From: a virus
Reading direction: 5' to 3' (one strand)
Length of the DNA stretch: 33,999 bases
Virus record (IMG/VR): IMGVR_UViG_3300014050_000080
Span: 1-33,999 of that record
In this document: positions 8,854 to 14,531 of the stretch, piece after piece
How the letters are laid out: every line of letters begins with the position of its first letter
How positions within the stretch are numbered: position 1 is the stretch's first letter
The notes under the pieces: model-generated
What the model was told of the DNA's origin: nothing
What the model saw: only the letters and a program-made list of their open reading frames with translations
Database searches by the model: none
Made by a program: the position numbers and the translations under genes

Positions 8854-8882
8854 ATTACTAACTACAAAGAAAGGGAAAAATT

Positions 8883-9170
8883 ATGTCTTTCACACTAGAT
8901 AGAGAAGTACAGTATGGAACCTCTCTGAAGGGTTATGTAACAACAACTCTGGCGAGACTTATTGAAGTATTCGGAGAACCTGACTACTATCCTGAAGGTG
9001 ACAAAGTAACAGTGAACTGGTCTATTCTTTTTGACAATGGAACAGTCGCTACTATCTATGACTGGAAGCGGTATGAGGCAGGGCGTCCCGCACTTACTGA
9101 AGTATTCCAATACAACATCGGCGGGCTAGATAGCGAAGCCGTAACACTAGTCAAAGAGGCACTACGCTAA
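8883..9170 (+). CDS. Small phage protein, YGTSLKGYV type
   Basis: This 95-residue protein is the first of the plus-strand small genes. Its sequence (YGTSLKGYVTTTLARLIEVFG, EGDKVTVNWSILFDNGTVATIYDWK, FQYNIGGLDSEAV) resembles an uncharacterised protein family I associate with phages: alternating beta strands with a conserved VATIYDWK and IGG turn. Function unknown. The start is fixed by SD AAAGGG and its own promoter at 8825-8853. The intergenic distance to the next gene leaves room for a separate promoter. Confidence 0.8.
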   Translation: MSFTLDREVQYGTSLKGYVTTTLARLIEVFGEPDYYPEGDKVTVNWSILFDNGTVATIYDWKRYEAGRPALTEVFQYNIGGLDSEAVTLVKEALR

Positions 9171-9173
9171 GAC

Positions 9174-9202
9174 TTGACAAATAGGTAATCATTATGTATG
9201 AT
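9174..9202 (+). promoter_or_regulatory. Promoter for DUF3846 gene
   Basis: TTGACA, 17-bp spacer, TATGAT: near consensus. The -35 box begins four bases after the preceding stop codon. Confidence 0.8.
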
Positions 9203-9234
9203 TACTAAAGTAACGACAAAGAGAAAGGAAAGAA

Positions 9235-9573
9235 ATGCTCGCACTACAACTAACGACTGACGGCATACTCAATGAGTTAGCACTCAATGAAAATGGCGAA
9301 GGGCAACTAGATGTATTACAGGCTGGGGTAGGTGGCTGGGTACAAGCCATAGACCTATCCGAGAACCTTACCCTCTGGGTAAATGAAGAAGGCAAGTTAG
9401 ACGGCTTGCCAATCAACCCAATCGCTACCCGTATCTGGGAAGCGGTATTCGGGGTAGGTACAGACATTATTGTCGGAAACGCAATCTTCACAGGTGGCAC
9501 AGGCGATGAAGGCGAAACGCTGGGGCTATCTGACGAAGAGGCAAAGAAACTACGGGAAGCCGTAGGCGTCTAA
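9235..9573 (+). CDS. DUF3846-like protein
   Basis: This 112-residue protein matches the DUF3846 pattern: AGVGGWVQAIDLSENLTLWV, NEEGKLDGLPINPIATRIW, then DIIVGNAIFTGGTGDEGETL and LGLSDEEAKKLREAV. DUF3846 proteins are common in actinobacterial and firmicute phages; their role is unknown, and they often lie among early genes. Start ATG 9235 has SD AGAAAGGAAAG. It has its own promoter and is followed by a GCAA-looped intrinsic terminator at 9595, so it is a single-gene transcription unit. Confidence 0.87.
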   Translation: MLALQLTTDGILNELALNENGEGQLDVLQAGVGGWVQAIDLSENLTLWVNEEGKLDGLPINPIATRIWEAVFGVGTDIIVGNAIFTGGTGDEGETLGLSDEEAKKLREAVGV

Positions 9574-9594
9574 GCCTCAAACCCCTGACAAATT

Positions 9595-9617
9595 GACCCC
9601 CGCAAGGGGGTCTTTTT
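9595..9617 (+). terminator. Intrinsic terminator after DUF3846 gene
   Basis: GACCCCC, GCAA loop, GGGGGTC, then TTTTT. Confidence 0.9.
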
Positions 9618-9645
9618 GTTGTGACTAACACCACACTTTTAGGTC

Positions 9646-9673
9646 TTGATTATTGTTATAAAAATGTTATTGT
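9646..9673 (+). promoter_or_regulatory. Promoter for 44-residue gene
   Basis: TTGATT, 16-bp spacer, TATTGT: weaker than its neighbours. A leader hairpin follows at 9689. Confidence 0.6.
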
Positions 9674-9688
9674 TACTTTACAAGCAAA

Positions 9689-9703
9689 ACCGCAAGGGGC
9701 GGT
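9689..9703 (+). promoter_or_regulatory. Leader hairpin with AAGGG loop (1)
   Basis: Stem ACCGC/GCGGT with loop AAGGG, starting about 15 bases after the -10 box, followed by TAAGCGAG and the SD. One of four related leader hairpins. Confidence 0.7.
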
Positions 9704-9723
9704 AAGCGAGAAAGGGAAACAAA

Positions 9724-9858
9724 ATGCCAACAATTATCTGGCGTTCAGCAATTAGTTTGGAAATGGTTGAAAATCTTAGCGATGAGGCAGTCGCTGAACT
9801 AATAGAAACCCTCAACGATTCGGTGCAGGAAATCTTTGAGAGTTTTCAAGTAGAGTAA
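9724..9858 (+). CDS. Small hypothetical protein (44 aa)
   Basis: This gene encodes MPTIIWRSAISLEMVENLSD followed by an acidic helix ending FESFQVE. It is acidic and amphipathic, with no recognised family. It is supported by its own promoter, a leader hairpin, SD AAAGGG six bases before ATG and a strong terminator 30 bases after the stop, the same layout as the neighbouring small genes. Confidence 0.75.
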   Translation: MPTIIWRSAISLEMVENLSDEAVAELIETLNDSVQEIFESFQVE

Positions 9859-9888
9859 GCAAAGACCCGTCATTGTCTTGCCTAGATT

Positions 9889-9913
9889 AGCCCCCCGCAA
9901 GGGGGGCTTTTCT
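9889..9913 (+). terminator. Intrinsic terminator
   Basis: AGCCCCCC, GCAA loop, GGGGGGCT, then TTTCT. Confidence 0.9.
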
Positions 9914-9950
9914 ATGTGACCAACACCACAAAAAAAGTAGGGTTTTGGAC

Positions 9951-9979
9951 TTGCTTTTGCGTAAACTAGCACTTAGTAT
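9951..9979 (+). promoter_or_regulatory. Promoter for 10029 gene
   Basis: TTGCTT, 17-bp spacer, TAGTAT. Confidence 0.65.
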
Positions 9980-9993
9980 TCTCTTATAAGCAA

Positions 9994-10010
9994 TACCGAA
10001 AGGGTCGGTA
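9994..10010 (+). promoter_or_regulatory. Leader hairpin with AAGGG loop (2)
   Basis: Stem TACCGA/TCGGTA with loop AAGGG; the same loop as hairpin 1 but a different stem. Confidence 0.72.
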
Positions 10011-10028
10011 TAGCGAAGGGGGAAGAAA

Positions 10029-10280
10029 ATGGCTAAGAAAGTAGAAGTATTTTGCGGAACTTGCAGCAGAGAAATTAAGAAAAACGATGAAACTATCTCA
10101 ATCTCTAATAAGTCTATTAACGGAAATAAAACCGTTGTATTCCACGCAACTGCGGAAGGTTGCTCAAAGGCAAGCACCCGTAGCGTTCAATCTATCTACT
10201 ATCTTGAAATTCCTAGTTTCAACCAACTCCAACTAGCAACTTTATCCACAGGCGAGTGGGACGGTGGGGACTGGGACTAA
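10029..10280 (+). CDS. Small hypothetical protein with CxxC
   Basis: This 83-residue protein starts MAKKVEVFCGTCSREIKKND, with a CxxC knuckle near residue 9, a later HATAEGC that could supply further ligands, and a Trp/Asp-rich end (GEWDGGDWD). It may be a small metal-binding protein; the family is not recognised. It is a single-gene unit with promoter, leader hairpin and SD GAAGGGGGAAG. Confidence 0.78.
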   Translation: MAKKVEVFCGTCSREIKKNDETISISNKSINGNKTVVFHATAEGCSKASTRSVQSIYYLEIPSFNQLQLATLSTGEWDGGDWD

Positions 10281-10293
10281 CAAAACAGTAGGG

Positions 10294-10318
10294 AAGCCCC
10301 CCGCAAGGGGGGTATTCC
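10294..10318 (+). terminator. Hairpin terminator (weak U-tract)
   Basis: CCCCCC, GCAA loop, GGGGGG, with outer GGAA/TTCC pairing but TATTCC instead of a T-run. Confidence 0.75.
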
Positions 10319-10329
10319 TAATGTAATAC

Positions 10330-10364
10330 AAATCACAGAAAAAACACCCTTTATAACTTGACAC
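10330..10364 (+). repeat. Duplicated promoter-upstream block (copy 1)
   Basis: A 35-bp block beginning AAATCACAGAAAAAACACC and ending TATAACTTGACAC is repeated almost exactly at 10728-10762. It includes the -35 hexamer, so two adjacent promoters share an upstream region by duplication or common regulation. Confidence 0.85.
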
Positions 10365-10387
10365 AGCGTAAGACTAGCATTTATTAT
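10358..10387 (+). promoter_or_regulatory. Promoter for 10445 gene
   Basis: TTGACA, 18-bp spacer, TATTAT (or 17 bp to TTATTA). Confidence 0.75.
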
Positions 10388-10403
10388 TCTCTCAATAGCA
10401 AAA

Positions 10404-10418
10404 CCAACAGGGGTTAGG
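10404..10418 (+). promoter_or_regulatory. Leader hairpin with AGGG loop (3)
   Basis: CCAAC pairs with GTTAGG (one bulged A) around loop AGGG, 16 bases after the -10 box. Confidence 0.6.
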
Positions 10419-10444
10419 CTAAAAGACAAAAGGAAAAAACCACA

Positions 10445-10669
10445 ATGAAGCGTATTGACAATCAAGTAAAGAAGATTCGTGAAGAAATCGCACTTATCAA
10501 CCTCGTACCTGATACCGAAGACTGGGCAGAGCCAACACTAGGGTTCAACCTAATCACAAACCCAATCAAGGCAATCAGCAAGGCTCGATACTGCGAGTGC
10601 GGTACTAAACTCTCTATGTATAACCTAGAGAACAAGTGCTACTCACACCTAAAGGTTATCGCCTACTAA
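10445..10669 (+). CDS. Small zinc-ribbon protein
   Basis: This 74-residue protein has a C-terminal metal site, YCECGTKLSMYNLENKCYSH (CxCG, then C and H), resembling the CxCGxxL-xYNxxxxC knuckle found in phage and actinobacterial regulatory proteins. The N-terminal half is helical (KRIDNQVKKIREEIALINL). It may bind nucleic acid; no specific function is assigned. It is a single-gene unit with promoter, leader hairpin, AAAAGG SD and terminator. Confidence 0.82.
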   Translation: MKRIDNQVKKIREEIALINLVPDTEDWAEPTLGFNLITNPIKAISKARYCECGTKLSMYNLENKCYSHLKVIAY

Positions 10670-10683
10670 TCGGCAAAGGGAAA

Positions 10684-10707
10684 GCCCCCCGCAAGGGGGG
10701 TTTTTTC
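10684..10707 (+). terminator. Intrinsic terminator
   Basis: GCCCCCC, GCAA loop, GGGGGG, then TTTTTTC. Confidence 0.92.
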
Positions 10708-10727
10708 TTGCCCAAAAAGTGTAGTCT

Positions 10728-10762
10728 AAATCACAGAAAAAACACCTTTTATAACTTGACAC
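10728..10762 (+). repeat. Duplicated promoter-upstream block (copy 2)
   Basis: Near-identical copy of 10330-10364, placing the same upstream sequence before the next promoter. Confidence 0.85.
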
Positions 10763-10784
10763 GCTTGGAATACTACGATACTTT
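10756..10784 (+). promoter_or_regulatory. Promoter for WGR-like gene
   Basis: TTGACA, 17-bp spacer, TACTTT. Confidence 0.75.
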
Positions 10785-10791
10785 TCTCCTA

Positions 10792-10810
10792 TAAGCACAC
10801 AGGGTGCTTA
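10792..10810 (+). promoter_or_regulatory. Leader hairpin (4)
   Basis: TAAGCAC pairs with GTGCTTA around loop ACAGG. It keeps the AGGG string of the other leaders across the loop closure but has an unrelated stem. Confidence 0.68.
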
Positions 10811-10837
10811 GAAAACAGAACAAAAGGAAAAACCAAA

Positions 10838-11077
10838 ATGAAGTGGATTCTAGTCAAGAAGTCGGACGGAAATCGTGGCAATGCTGGTATGAAGAAAATC
10901 TACGAAGTTATCCTTGACGACAACAAGGTGCTAACACAATGGGGTAAGGCAGAAGAAGTAGCACCACAGGCAAAGCAAGAAAAAGTTTTCTTCTATCCGT
11001 TCTTGGCTAAGGCTTATGCTTTTGACAAAGTGGAAGAAAAGAAGGCAAAGGGTTACGAACTAATCCTCGTAGCCTAA
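10838..11077 (+). CDS. Single WGR-like domain protein
   Basis: This 79-residue protein looks like one isolated WGR domain: KKIYEVILDDNKVLTQWGKA supplies the strand and the WG(K) signature, followed by a Phe/Tyr-rich strand and a helix FDKVEEKKAKGYELI like the ..K..KKGYx end of WGR domains. WGR domains bind nucleic acid ends or contact partners in PARPs, polyA polymerases and bacterial regulators. The third signature residue is Lys rather than Arg. Single-gene unit with own promoter, hairpin leader and terminator. Confidence 0.75.
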   Translation: MKWILVKKSDGNRGNAGMKKIYEVILDDNKVLTQWGKAEEVAPQAKQEKVFFYPFLAKAYAFDKVEEKKAKGYELILVA

Positions 11078-11089
11078 TCGGCAAAGGGA

Positions 11090-11119
11090 AGCCCCGCTGA
11101 AAGGCGGGGTTTCTTTTTT
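11090..11119 (+). terminator. Intrinsic terminator after WGR-like gene
   Basis: CCCCGC, loop TGAAAG, GCGGGG, then TTTCTTTTTT. Confidence 0.92.
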
Positions 11120-11131
11120 GTGGCAGATGTG

Positions 11132-11145
11132 GTAAAAAGTAAAAA
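11132..11145 (+). repeat. Motif A copy
   Basis: GTAAAAAGTAAAAA followed by CTTAC; non-coding, 26 bases upstream of the palindrome before the double-HTH gene. Confidence 0.8.
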
Positions 11146-11171
11146 CTTACAGACACCAATCCGATTTGCTT

Positions 11172-11190
11172 TACAGGTTACTAACCTGTA
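11172..11190. promoter_or_regulatory. Perfect 19-bp palindrome, candidate operator
   Basis: TACAGGTTA, C, TAACCTGTA: perfect 9-bp arms around one base, in the leader of the double-HTH gene and flanked by two TGCTTTACA/GCTTTACA copies. It is a plausible binding site for a symmetric DNA-binding protein such as the gene's own product, or an RNA hairpin with a 3-base loop. Confidence 0.65.
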
Positions 11191-11235
11191 TGCTTTACAA
11201 AGAAAAGAAAACACAATGACAACGAAAGGACAACA

Positions 11236-11895
11236 ATGACAAGAGTGAACTTCAAGACTCACCCCGAACAACTTGCGAAGGCGCACTCCGCAAGAGAGTC
11301 ATTACGAACACCACGACAAAAGATAAATTATGTGCGAGCGGGCAAACCAATCAAACAAGGACAAGCACTACCGCAAGAGGTAGTGGATTTATTTTCAACT
11401 ATTGCAGACAACAAAGTGCGTGATAGTTATGTGACTGCCCTAAGTAAGGAAGGCTGGACAAACAAGTCAATTGCTAAGGCGTTGGGGAAGACGCCTGAAA
11501 CAGTACGGCGAATACTCCTAAGCCCCTCTACTGACCCGCTACCGCCCTATTTCCTAGTGCCTAGCGTTCCTCGTCACGCAGAGAAGACACCAATCACCTA
11601 CACAATGCCAACACCTGAAATCTTAGAGCGACTCAAAGAACTTCAACCGCTGGCACAAAAGGTGCGTTCTAATTCTCCACGCTTTCGTGCAGAGGCAGAG
11701 GAATACACCTATCTGCTCAACAAGGCGCACAATGAGCAAGGCGTAACTCTTTACCGCTTAGGAAAATTACTTGGCGTAACAACAAGTGCGCTTGCTTTTC
11801 GTCTCGTTCGTTATGGATACCGAACAACTGAAAACGGAAAGACAAAGGCGTATCAACCAATCAAGCACTCAAACCGCACGAGTGCTAGTTCGTAA
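11236..11895 (+). CDS. Double helix-turn-helix protein
   Basis: This 219-residue protein has an HTH at about residues 75-95 (GWTNKSIAKALGKTPETVRR), a Pro-rich linker, an LKELQPLAQKVRSNSPRF helix and a second HTH-like stretch GVTLYRLGKLLGVTTSALAF. It is a paralogue of 6709-7227. The N-terminus (first 50 residues) is basic. Likely a sequence-specific DNA-binding regulator. A 7-codon leader ORF from ATG 11216 ends in TGA overlapping this ATG, so translation may be coupled. The gene is followed by motif B and a strong terminator and is preceded by a 19-bp palindrome that may be its operator. Confidence 0.8.
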   Translation: MTRVNFKTHPEQLAKAHSARESLRTPRQKINYVRAGKPIKQGQALPQEVVDLFSTIADNKVRDSYVTALSKEGWTNKSIAKALGKTPETVRRILLSPSTDPLPPYFLVPSVPRHAEKTPITYTMPTPEILERLKELQPLAQKVRSNSPRFRAEAEEYTYLLNKAHNEQGVTLYRLGKLLGVTTSALAFRLVRYGYRTTENGKTKAYQPIKHSNRTSASS

Positions 11896-11909
11896 CTACG
11901 AACAACTTC
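11894..11909 (+). repeat. Motif B copy at stop of double-HTH gene
   Basis: AACTACGAACAACTTC, two mismatches to consensus. It starts inside the TAA stop codon and lies directly before the terminator. Confidence 0.65.
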
Positions 11910-11910
11910 A

Positions 11911-11953
11911 AGAGAAAACCCCCTGGAAGAAATTCCAAGGGGTTCTCTTTTTG
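11911..11953. terminator. Bidirectional terminator between convergent genes
   Basis: A long hairpin pairs AGAGAA with TTCTCT and ACCCC with GGGGT, with inner TGGAA/TTCCA, and ends in CTTTTTG. It separates the plus-strand double-HTH gene from the minus-strand holin-like gene. Confidence 0.85.
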
Positions 11954-11964
11954 TGGATTACTTT

Positions 11965-12258
11965 TTATGAAGCCTGATTCTTTTTATCAACTAACTTGAA
12001 AGCATCGTTGATTTCTGAAGTAGTAAGTTTTCCATCTGCAAGATAAGCACGGGACAAAGCCTCTACAACAGTAGCGACACCCAAACCACCCGCAAGGGCA
12101 ATAGACTTCCATACTTCAATACCAAAAAGAGAACCTGCTCCTACAACAGATAATCCTGAAGCCGCGAATACAGCGACAACTCTACCGACAAGCATCTTTG
12201 CTTTTTCCATTAGAGCATCATCTTTATCTTTGACTTTTTCTGCATTTGCCTTAGCCAT
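11965..12258 (-). CDS. Holin-like small membrane protein
   Basis: This 97-residue protein starts at ATG 12258 (MAKANAEKV, SD AAGGACGG); an upstream ATG at 12297 is unsupported. A charged N-terminus is followed by two hydrophobic segments (about residues 25-45 and 48-67), then a short helical tail AYLADGKLTTSEINDAFKLV. Such proteins next to cell-wall hydrolases are usually holins, which permeabilise the membrane at lysis. It is last in the lysis group and separated from the peptidoglycan-binding gene by a hairpin containing motif A. Confidence 0.65.
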   Translation of the reverse strand: MAKANAEKVKDKDDALMEKAKMLVGRVVAVFAASGLSVVGAGSLFGIEVWKSIALAGGLGVATVVEALSRAYLADGKLTTSEINDAFKLVDKKNQAS

Positions 12259-12293
12259 GTGCCGTCCTTCCATGTTCCGCACTAGCGCAGGGC

Positions 12294-12360
12294 GCAAAAA
12301 GTAAAAATCAGCGCCCAGCCCCTTAATTTTATTTGAAGGGATGGACGCTGACTTTTATTT
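12294..12360 (-). terminator. Hairpin with motif A as its T-tract
   Basis: On the minus strand TCAGCGTCCATCCCTTC pairs imperfectly with AAGGGGCTGGGCGCTGA around an A/T loop and runs directly into TTTTTACTTTTTGC (motif A, 12294-12307). It looks like an intrinsic terminator or attenuator between the peptidoglycan-binding gene and the holin-like gene, and is the one place where motif A clearly serves as a T-tract. Confidence 0.65.
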
Positions 12361-12368
12361 GTGGAAGT

Positions 12369-12863
12369 TTATTCGACTACTTTGACTGAAGTTCCTGTAA
12401 ATACTGCCTCTAAAGTTTTCTCATCGGCATCTCCTGTAATAGGAAGACCTGCAAAAGTCTGGAAGTCACGCAAGGCTTTGCGTGTTCCTTCACTAAACCA
12501 ACCAAGCGGGTCTGTTGATGAGTCCGAGTAGCCCATGACGCCTAAACGAATTTGCAACTGAGCAACTGATAGAGAATTCCGTGAATTACTCTCGAAAACC
12601 ATGCTTGATACATGAACTTCGTCTGTAATGTCTGGGACTTGTCCTACCCACGCAGCCTGAGCAAAAGCCTGAACCACATCTGCGTGTTCCACTTTTTTAC
12701 TTTTTACTGGCTGGGCTGGAAAAACTTCTTCTTCAATAACTTCGACAACTTCGTCTGCTGCCTCTGGAGCATCCGCGTTATCAACAACTTCTTGTTCTTC
12801 AACCGCAGGGGTTGTCGGAGAAACCGAAACTTCTTCCACGATTTCTACTTCTTCATTATTCAT
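12369..12863 (-). CDS. Peptidoglycan-binding domain protein
   Basis: This 164-residue protein has an acidic Val/Glu/Pro-rich N-terminal half (residues 1-55, likely disordered) and a C-terminal PG_binding_1-like domain: LSVAQLQIRLGVMGYSDSST, GWFSEGTRKALRDFQTFAGL, PITGDADEKTLEAVF. Such three-helix domains anchor hydrolases to the cell wall. The start overlaps the transglycosylase stop as ATGA with SD GGGAG, so binding and catalytic parts are made from coupled genes. Motif A lies inside the coding region at 12694-12707 (VKSKK). Confidence 0.87.
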   Translation of the reverse strand: MNNEEVEIVEEVSVSPTTPAVEEQEVVDNADAPEAADEVVEVIEEEVFPAQPVKSKKVEHADVVQAFAQAAWVGQVPDITDEVHVSSMVFESNSRNSLSVAQLQIRLGVMGYSDSSTDPLGWFSEGTRKALRDFQTFAGLPITGDADEKTLEAVFTGTSVKVVE

Positions 12864-13447
12864 ACGACTCCCTTTGGGAACTTAGCAATCCACTCTAGGG
12901 TTGCTTTTTGGTCACGACCATTATAGCCTTTACCGACCTTCCACGAAGACCAGTCTTCGCCCTGATTACTCATAAGGTAGGCAATCTCGGCATTGACCAC
13001 AGGGTCAAACAACTCGGCATTGGTAGCCAAGTCATACTTGTCTCTACGAATAACTCCCAAGTCACCAATCATGTTGATTTGGAAGATTCCATAGGATGAG
13101 TCGCCAGTAGACCTGTTGCCATTAAAAGCAAGAGGACGGCCATGTGATTCTTTCTTTACGACTGCCCATGCGACTTCAAGGGCTTTGCCCTCGAAACCGA
13201 CCGCTGACAATAAGCGGACTAGTTCTTCGTCTGAGAACGGGGTCTTCTGTTCTGCAAACTTCTTGAGTTCTAATTGCCGAAGGACTTCTTTTTGTTTGGC
13301 AATCTGTTGTTCTATTACTGCTTTATCTTCGTTGGTCATTTGCGTTGCGCTAGATGTCTGAACATAAATCGAAAATACTGATAGGAAGATGACCGAAAGA
13401 GTCAAACTAACTATTTTTTCGATAGTTCCGCCACTAAGTTTCTGCAT
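12860..13447 (-). CDS. Membrane-anchored lytic transglycosylase (SLT/lysozyme-like)
   Basis: This 195-residue protein starts at ATG 13447 (SD AAAGGAA). It has an N-terminal transmembrane or signal-anchor helix (residues 11-30), a charged coiled coil (37-66), and a catalytic domain with AWAVVKKESHGRPLAFNGN, SYGIFQIN and AEIAYLMSNQGEDWSSWKVG. The Glu at about 100 (KKESHG) is the expected catalytic acid of SLT-type transglycosylases, which cleave the MurNAc-GlcNAc bond of peptidoglycan. The anchor suggests export without holin (signal-anchor-release type) or a virion-associated role. It overlaps the peptidoglycan-binding gene by 4 nt. Confidence 0.87.
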   Translation of the reverse strand: MQKLSGGTIEKIVSLTLSVIFLSVFSIYVQTSSATQMTNEDKAVIEQQIAKQKEVLRQLELKKFAEQKTPFSDEELVRLLSAVGFEGKALEVAWAVVKKESHGRPLAFNGNRSTGDSSYGIFQINMIGDLGVIRRDKYDLATNAELFDPVVNAEIAYLMSNQGEDWSSWKVGKGYNGRDQKATLEWIAKFPKGVV

Positions 13448-13471
13448 TTGATTTCCTTTGTTAGGGGACAT

Positions 13472-13660
13472 GGACAGGGTGGCTGACTTGAAAAGCCCAC
13501 CCGTATCACCCGCTCTGGGGAGATAGGTGTAACTACCTACTTTCTAATGCGTCTTGGCATCACTAGGTCTTTCACTTACAGGTATTACTTTACCACCAAC
13601 ATAGGCTCAAAAAGCCGTATGAGGGTGGATTTACTAACTTTTTTTGTGCTATTAATCTCA
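13472..13660 (-). promoter_or_regulatory. Structured leader of transglycosylase gene
   Basis: Between 13447 and 13701 the minus strand has no gene but can form several stems: CCACC/GGTGG enclosing CATA..GGCT/AGCC..TATG; ACCTA with TAGGT enclosing GATGC/GCATT; an alternative stem using the same TAGGT with ACCTA downstream; and GGGTGG/CCACCC close to the start codon. Two mutually exclusive pairings of one strand are riboswitch-like. No named class is recognised. Confidence 0.45.
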
Positions 13661-13700
13661 TTTTACCAACTGAAACCACAATTTAGCAAAAGTGTTTCAA

Positions 13701-13853
13701 TTATTTCTCTCTACTAGCCAATGTTGCTGATGTGAGAGCAAGCAATCCGAAACACAGCGTGAACGGAATACTAGACTGTAATGCAGAAATAAAAGATGCA
13801 ACTCCGCATACAGCAGAGACAACAGCAGTCCAAACAACATTTACATTGTTCAT
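13701..13853 (-). CDS. Small two-helix membrane protein (50 aa)
   Basis: This gene begins MNNVNVVWTAVVSAVCGVAS and encodes two hydrophobic segments (about residues 5-22 and 27-45) ending SREK. Its start is supported by a perfect SD (AAGGAG). It lies directly upstream of the lysis genes, so it may be a holin, antiholin or spanin-like helper; the sequence alone cannot decide. Motif A separates it from the preceding gene. Confidence 0.75.
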   Translation of the reverse strand: MNNVNVVWTAVVSAVCGVASFISALQSSIPFTLCFGLLALTSATLASREK

Positions 13854-13875
13854 AGTTCTCCTTAAGGGTTGTAAG

Positions 13876-13889
13876 TTTTTACTTTTTAC
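13876..13889 (-). repeat. Motif A copy
   Basis: GTAAAAAGTAAAAA on the minus strand, overlapping the stop codon of the DUF7694-like gene and followed by CTTAC and the SD of the 50-residue gene. Confidence 0.85.
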
Positions 13890-14359
13890 TGCTCTTCATC
13901 ATACGGACGCTGAACAGCATTGCGAATTACAGACGGGTCTAACCCTTTGTCCCGCAACCATTGTGCAGTCTTTGGGTCATTTGCTTTGTCCGTAACATGG
14001 CGTCCTTCGTTCCAAGTGAAGAAACTTGTAGTTCCTTCAGGTAAAACCCACAGGTGATACTGATTTGATGTATCAACAAGTTGGCTTTCAGGTGGGAAGA
14101 TTTCCACAGCCTCGCGCTCTGGGCCGGCCAGTTCGTTCTTTATGCGTTGGAAGTGTCGCCAGTCCCGCACAGCCTTGCGTTCGTTGTGGCGAATAGAAAG
14201 ATGTAGCCCGCTTGCTTCTCCTAGTTCAGGTTCAAGCACAGTCTTTACGACTGTATAAAACCTGTTCTTCCACAGCGTTGAGTTCGGCTCCATAGTTACA
14301 ACCTTGTCATTTACATAACCAGTTGCTTCTACAAACTTATCCCATAGGGGTTTAGTCAT
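13886..14359 (-). CDS. DUF7694-like phage protein
   Basis: This 157-residue protein starts at ATG 14359 (MTKPLWDKFVEATG), overlapping the upstream stop by 8 nt. The core LHLSIRHNERKAVRDWRHFQ, RIKNELAGPEREAVEIFPPE, SQLVDTSNQYHLWVLPEG resembles a conserved family of actinophage proteins (DUF7694) with a strongly conserved R-DWRHFQRIKNELxGPE stretch. Function unknown; the invariant-looking charged residues hint at nucleic-acid contact or catalysis. It is in an operon of small membrane proteins upstream of the lysis genes. Confidence 0.78.
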   Translation of the reverse strand: MTKPLWDKFVEATGYVNDKVVTMEPNSTLWKNRFYTVVKTVLEPELGEASGLHLSIRHNERKAVRDWRHFQRIKNELAGPEREAVEIFPPESQLVDTSNQYHLWVLPEGTTSFFTWNEGRHVTDKANDPKTAQWLRDKGLDPSVIRNAVQRPYDEEQ

Positions 14360-14531
14360 TTGTCTTCTTTCGCTTACGCCAAGTTCTACGAACAATCCAT
14401 ACAGTTAGGACAATAATCAACGCAGGTGTATAAACCTCGAAGTTGAAGAAGTTGGAAGAAACTCCAATCCACTCCAGACGGCAGGACAAACTACAATCAA
14501 CTATTGCATTTGGGTCTGACAATGGGTTCAT
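14352..14531 (-). CDS. Small single-TM protein (59 aa)
   Basis: This gene starts MNPLSDPNAIVDCSLSC and has a transmembrane segment near residues 34-47 (YTPALIIVLTVWIV) followed by a very basic tail RRTWRKRKKTND, so N-out/C-in topology is likely. Motif A fills the space between SD (GAGAGG) and ATG. It overlaps the next gene by 8 nt. Family not recognised. Confidence 0.72.
   Translation of the reverse strand: MNPLSDPNAIVDCSLSCRLEWIGVSSNFFNFEVYTPALIIVLTVWIVRRTWRKRKKTND

Larger units (their letters stand above)
8358..8882. other. Divergent intergenic region between structural and small-gene operons
   Basis: No credible gene is seen in these 525 bases. Contents: a TATACT -10-like box at about 8389-8394 for the minus-strand structural operon, without a good -35 at 17 bp; a GGCCT/AGGCC hairpin near 8463-8478; an A/T-rich dyad at 8527-8567; motif A at 8593-8606; motif B at 8627-8642 and 8772-8787; and the plus-strand promoter at 8825-8853. 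It probably controls both operons. Confidence 0.6.
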
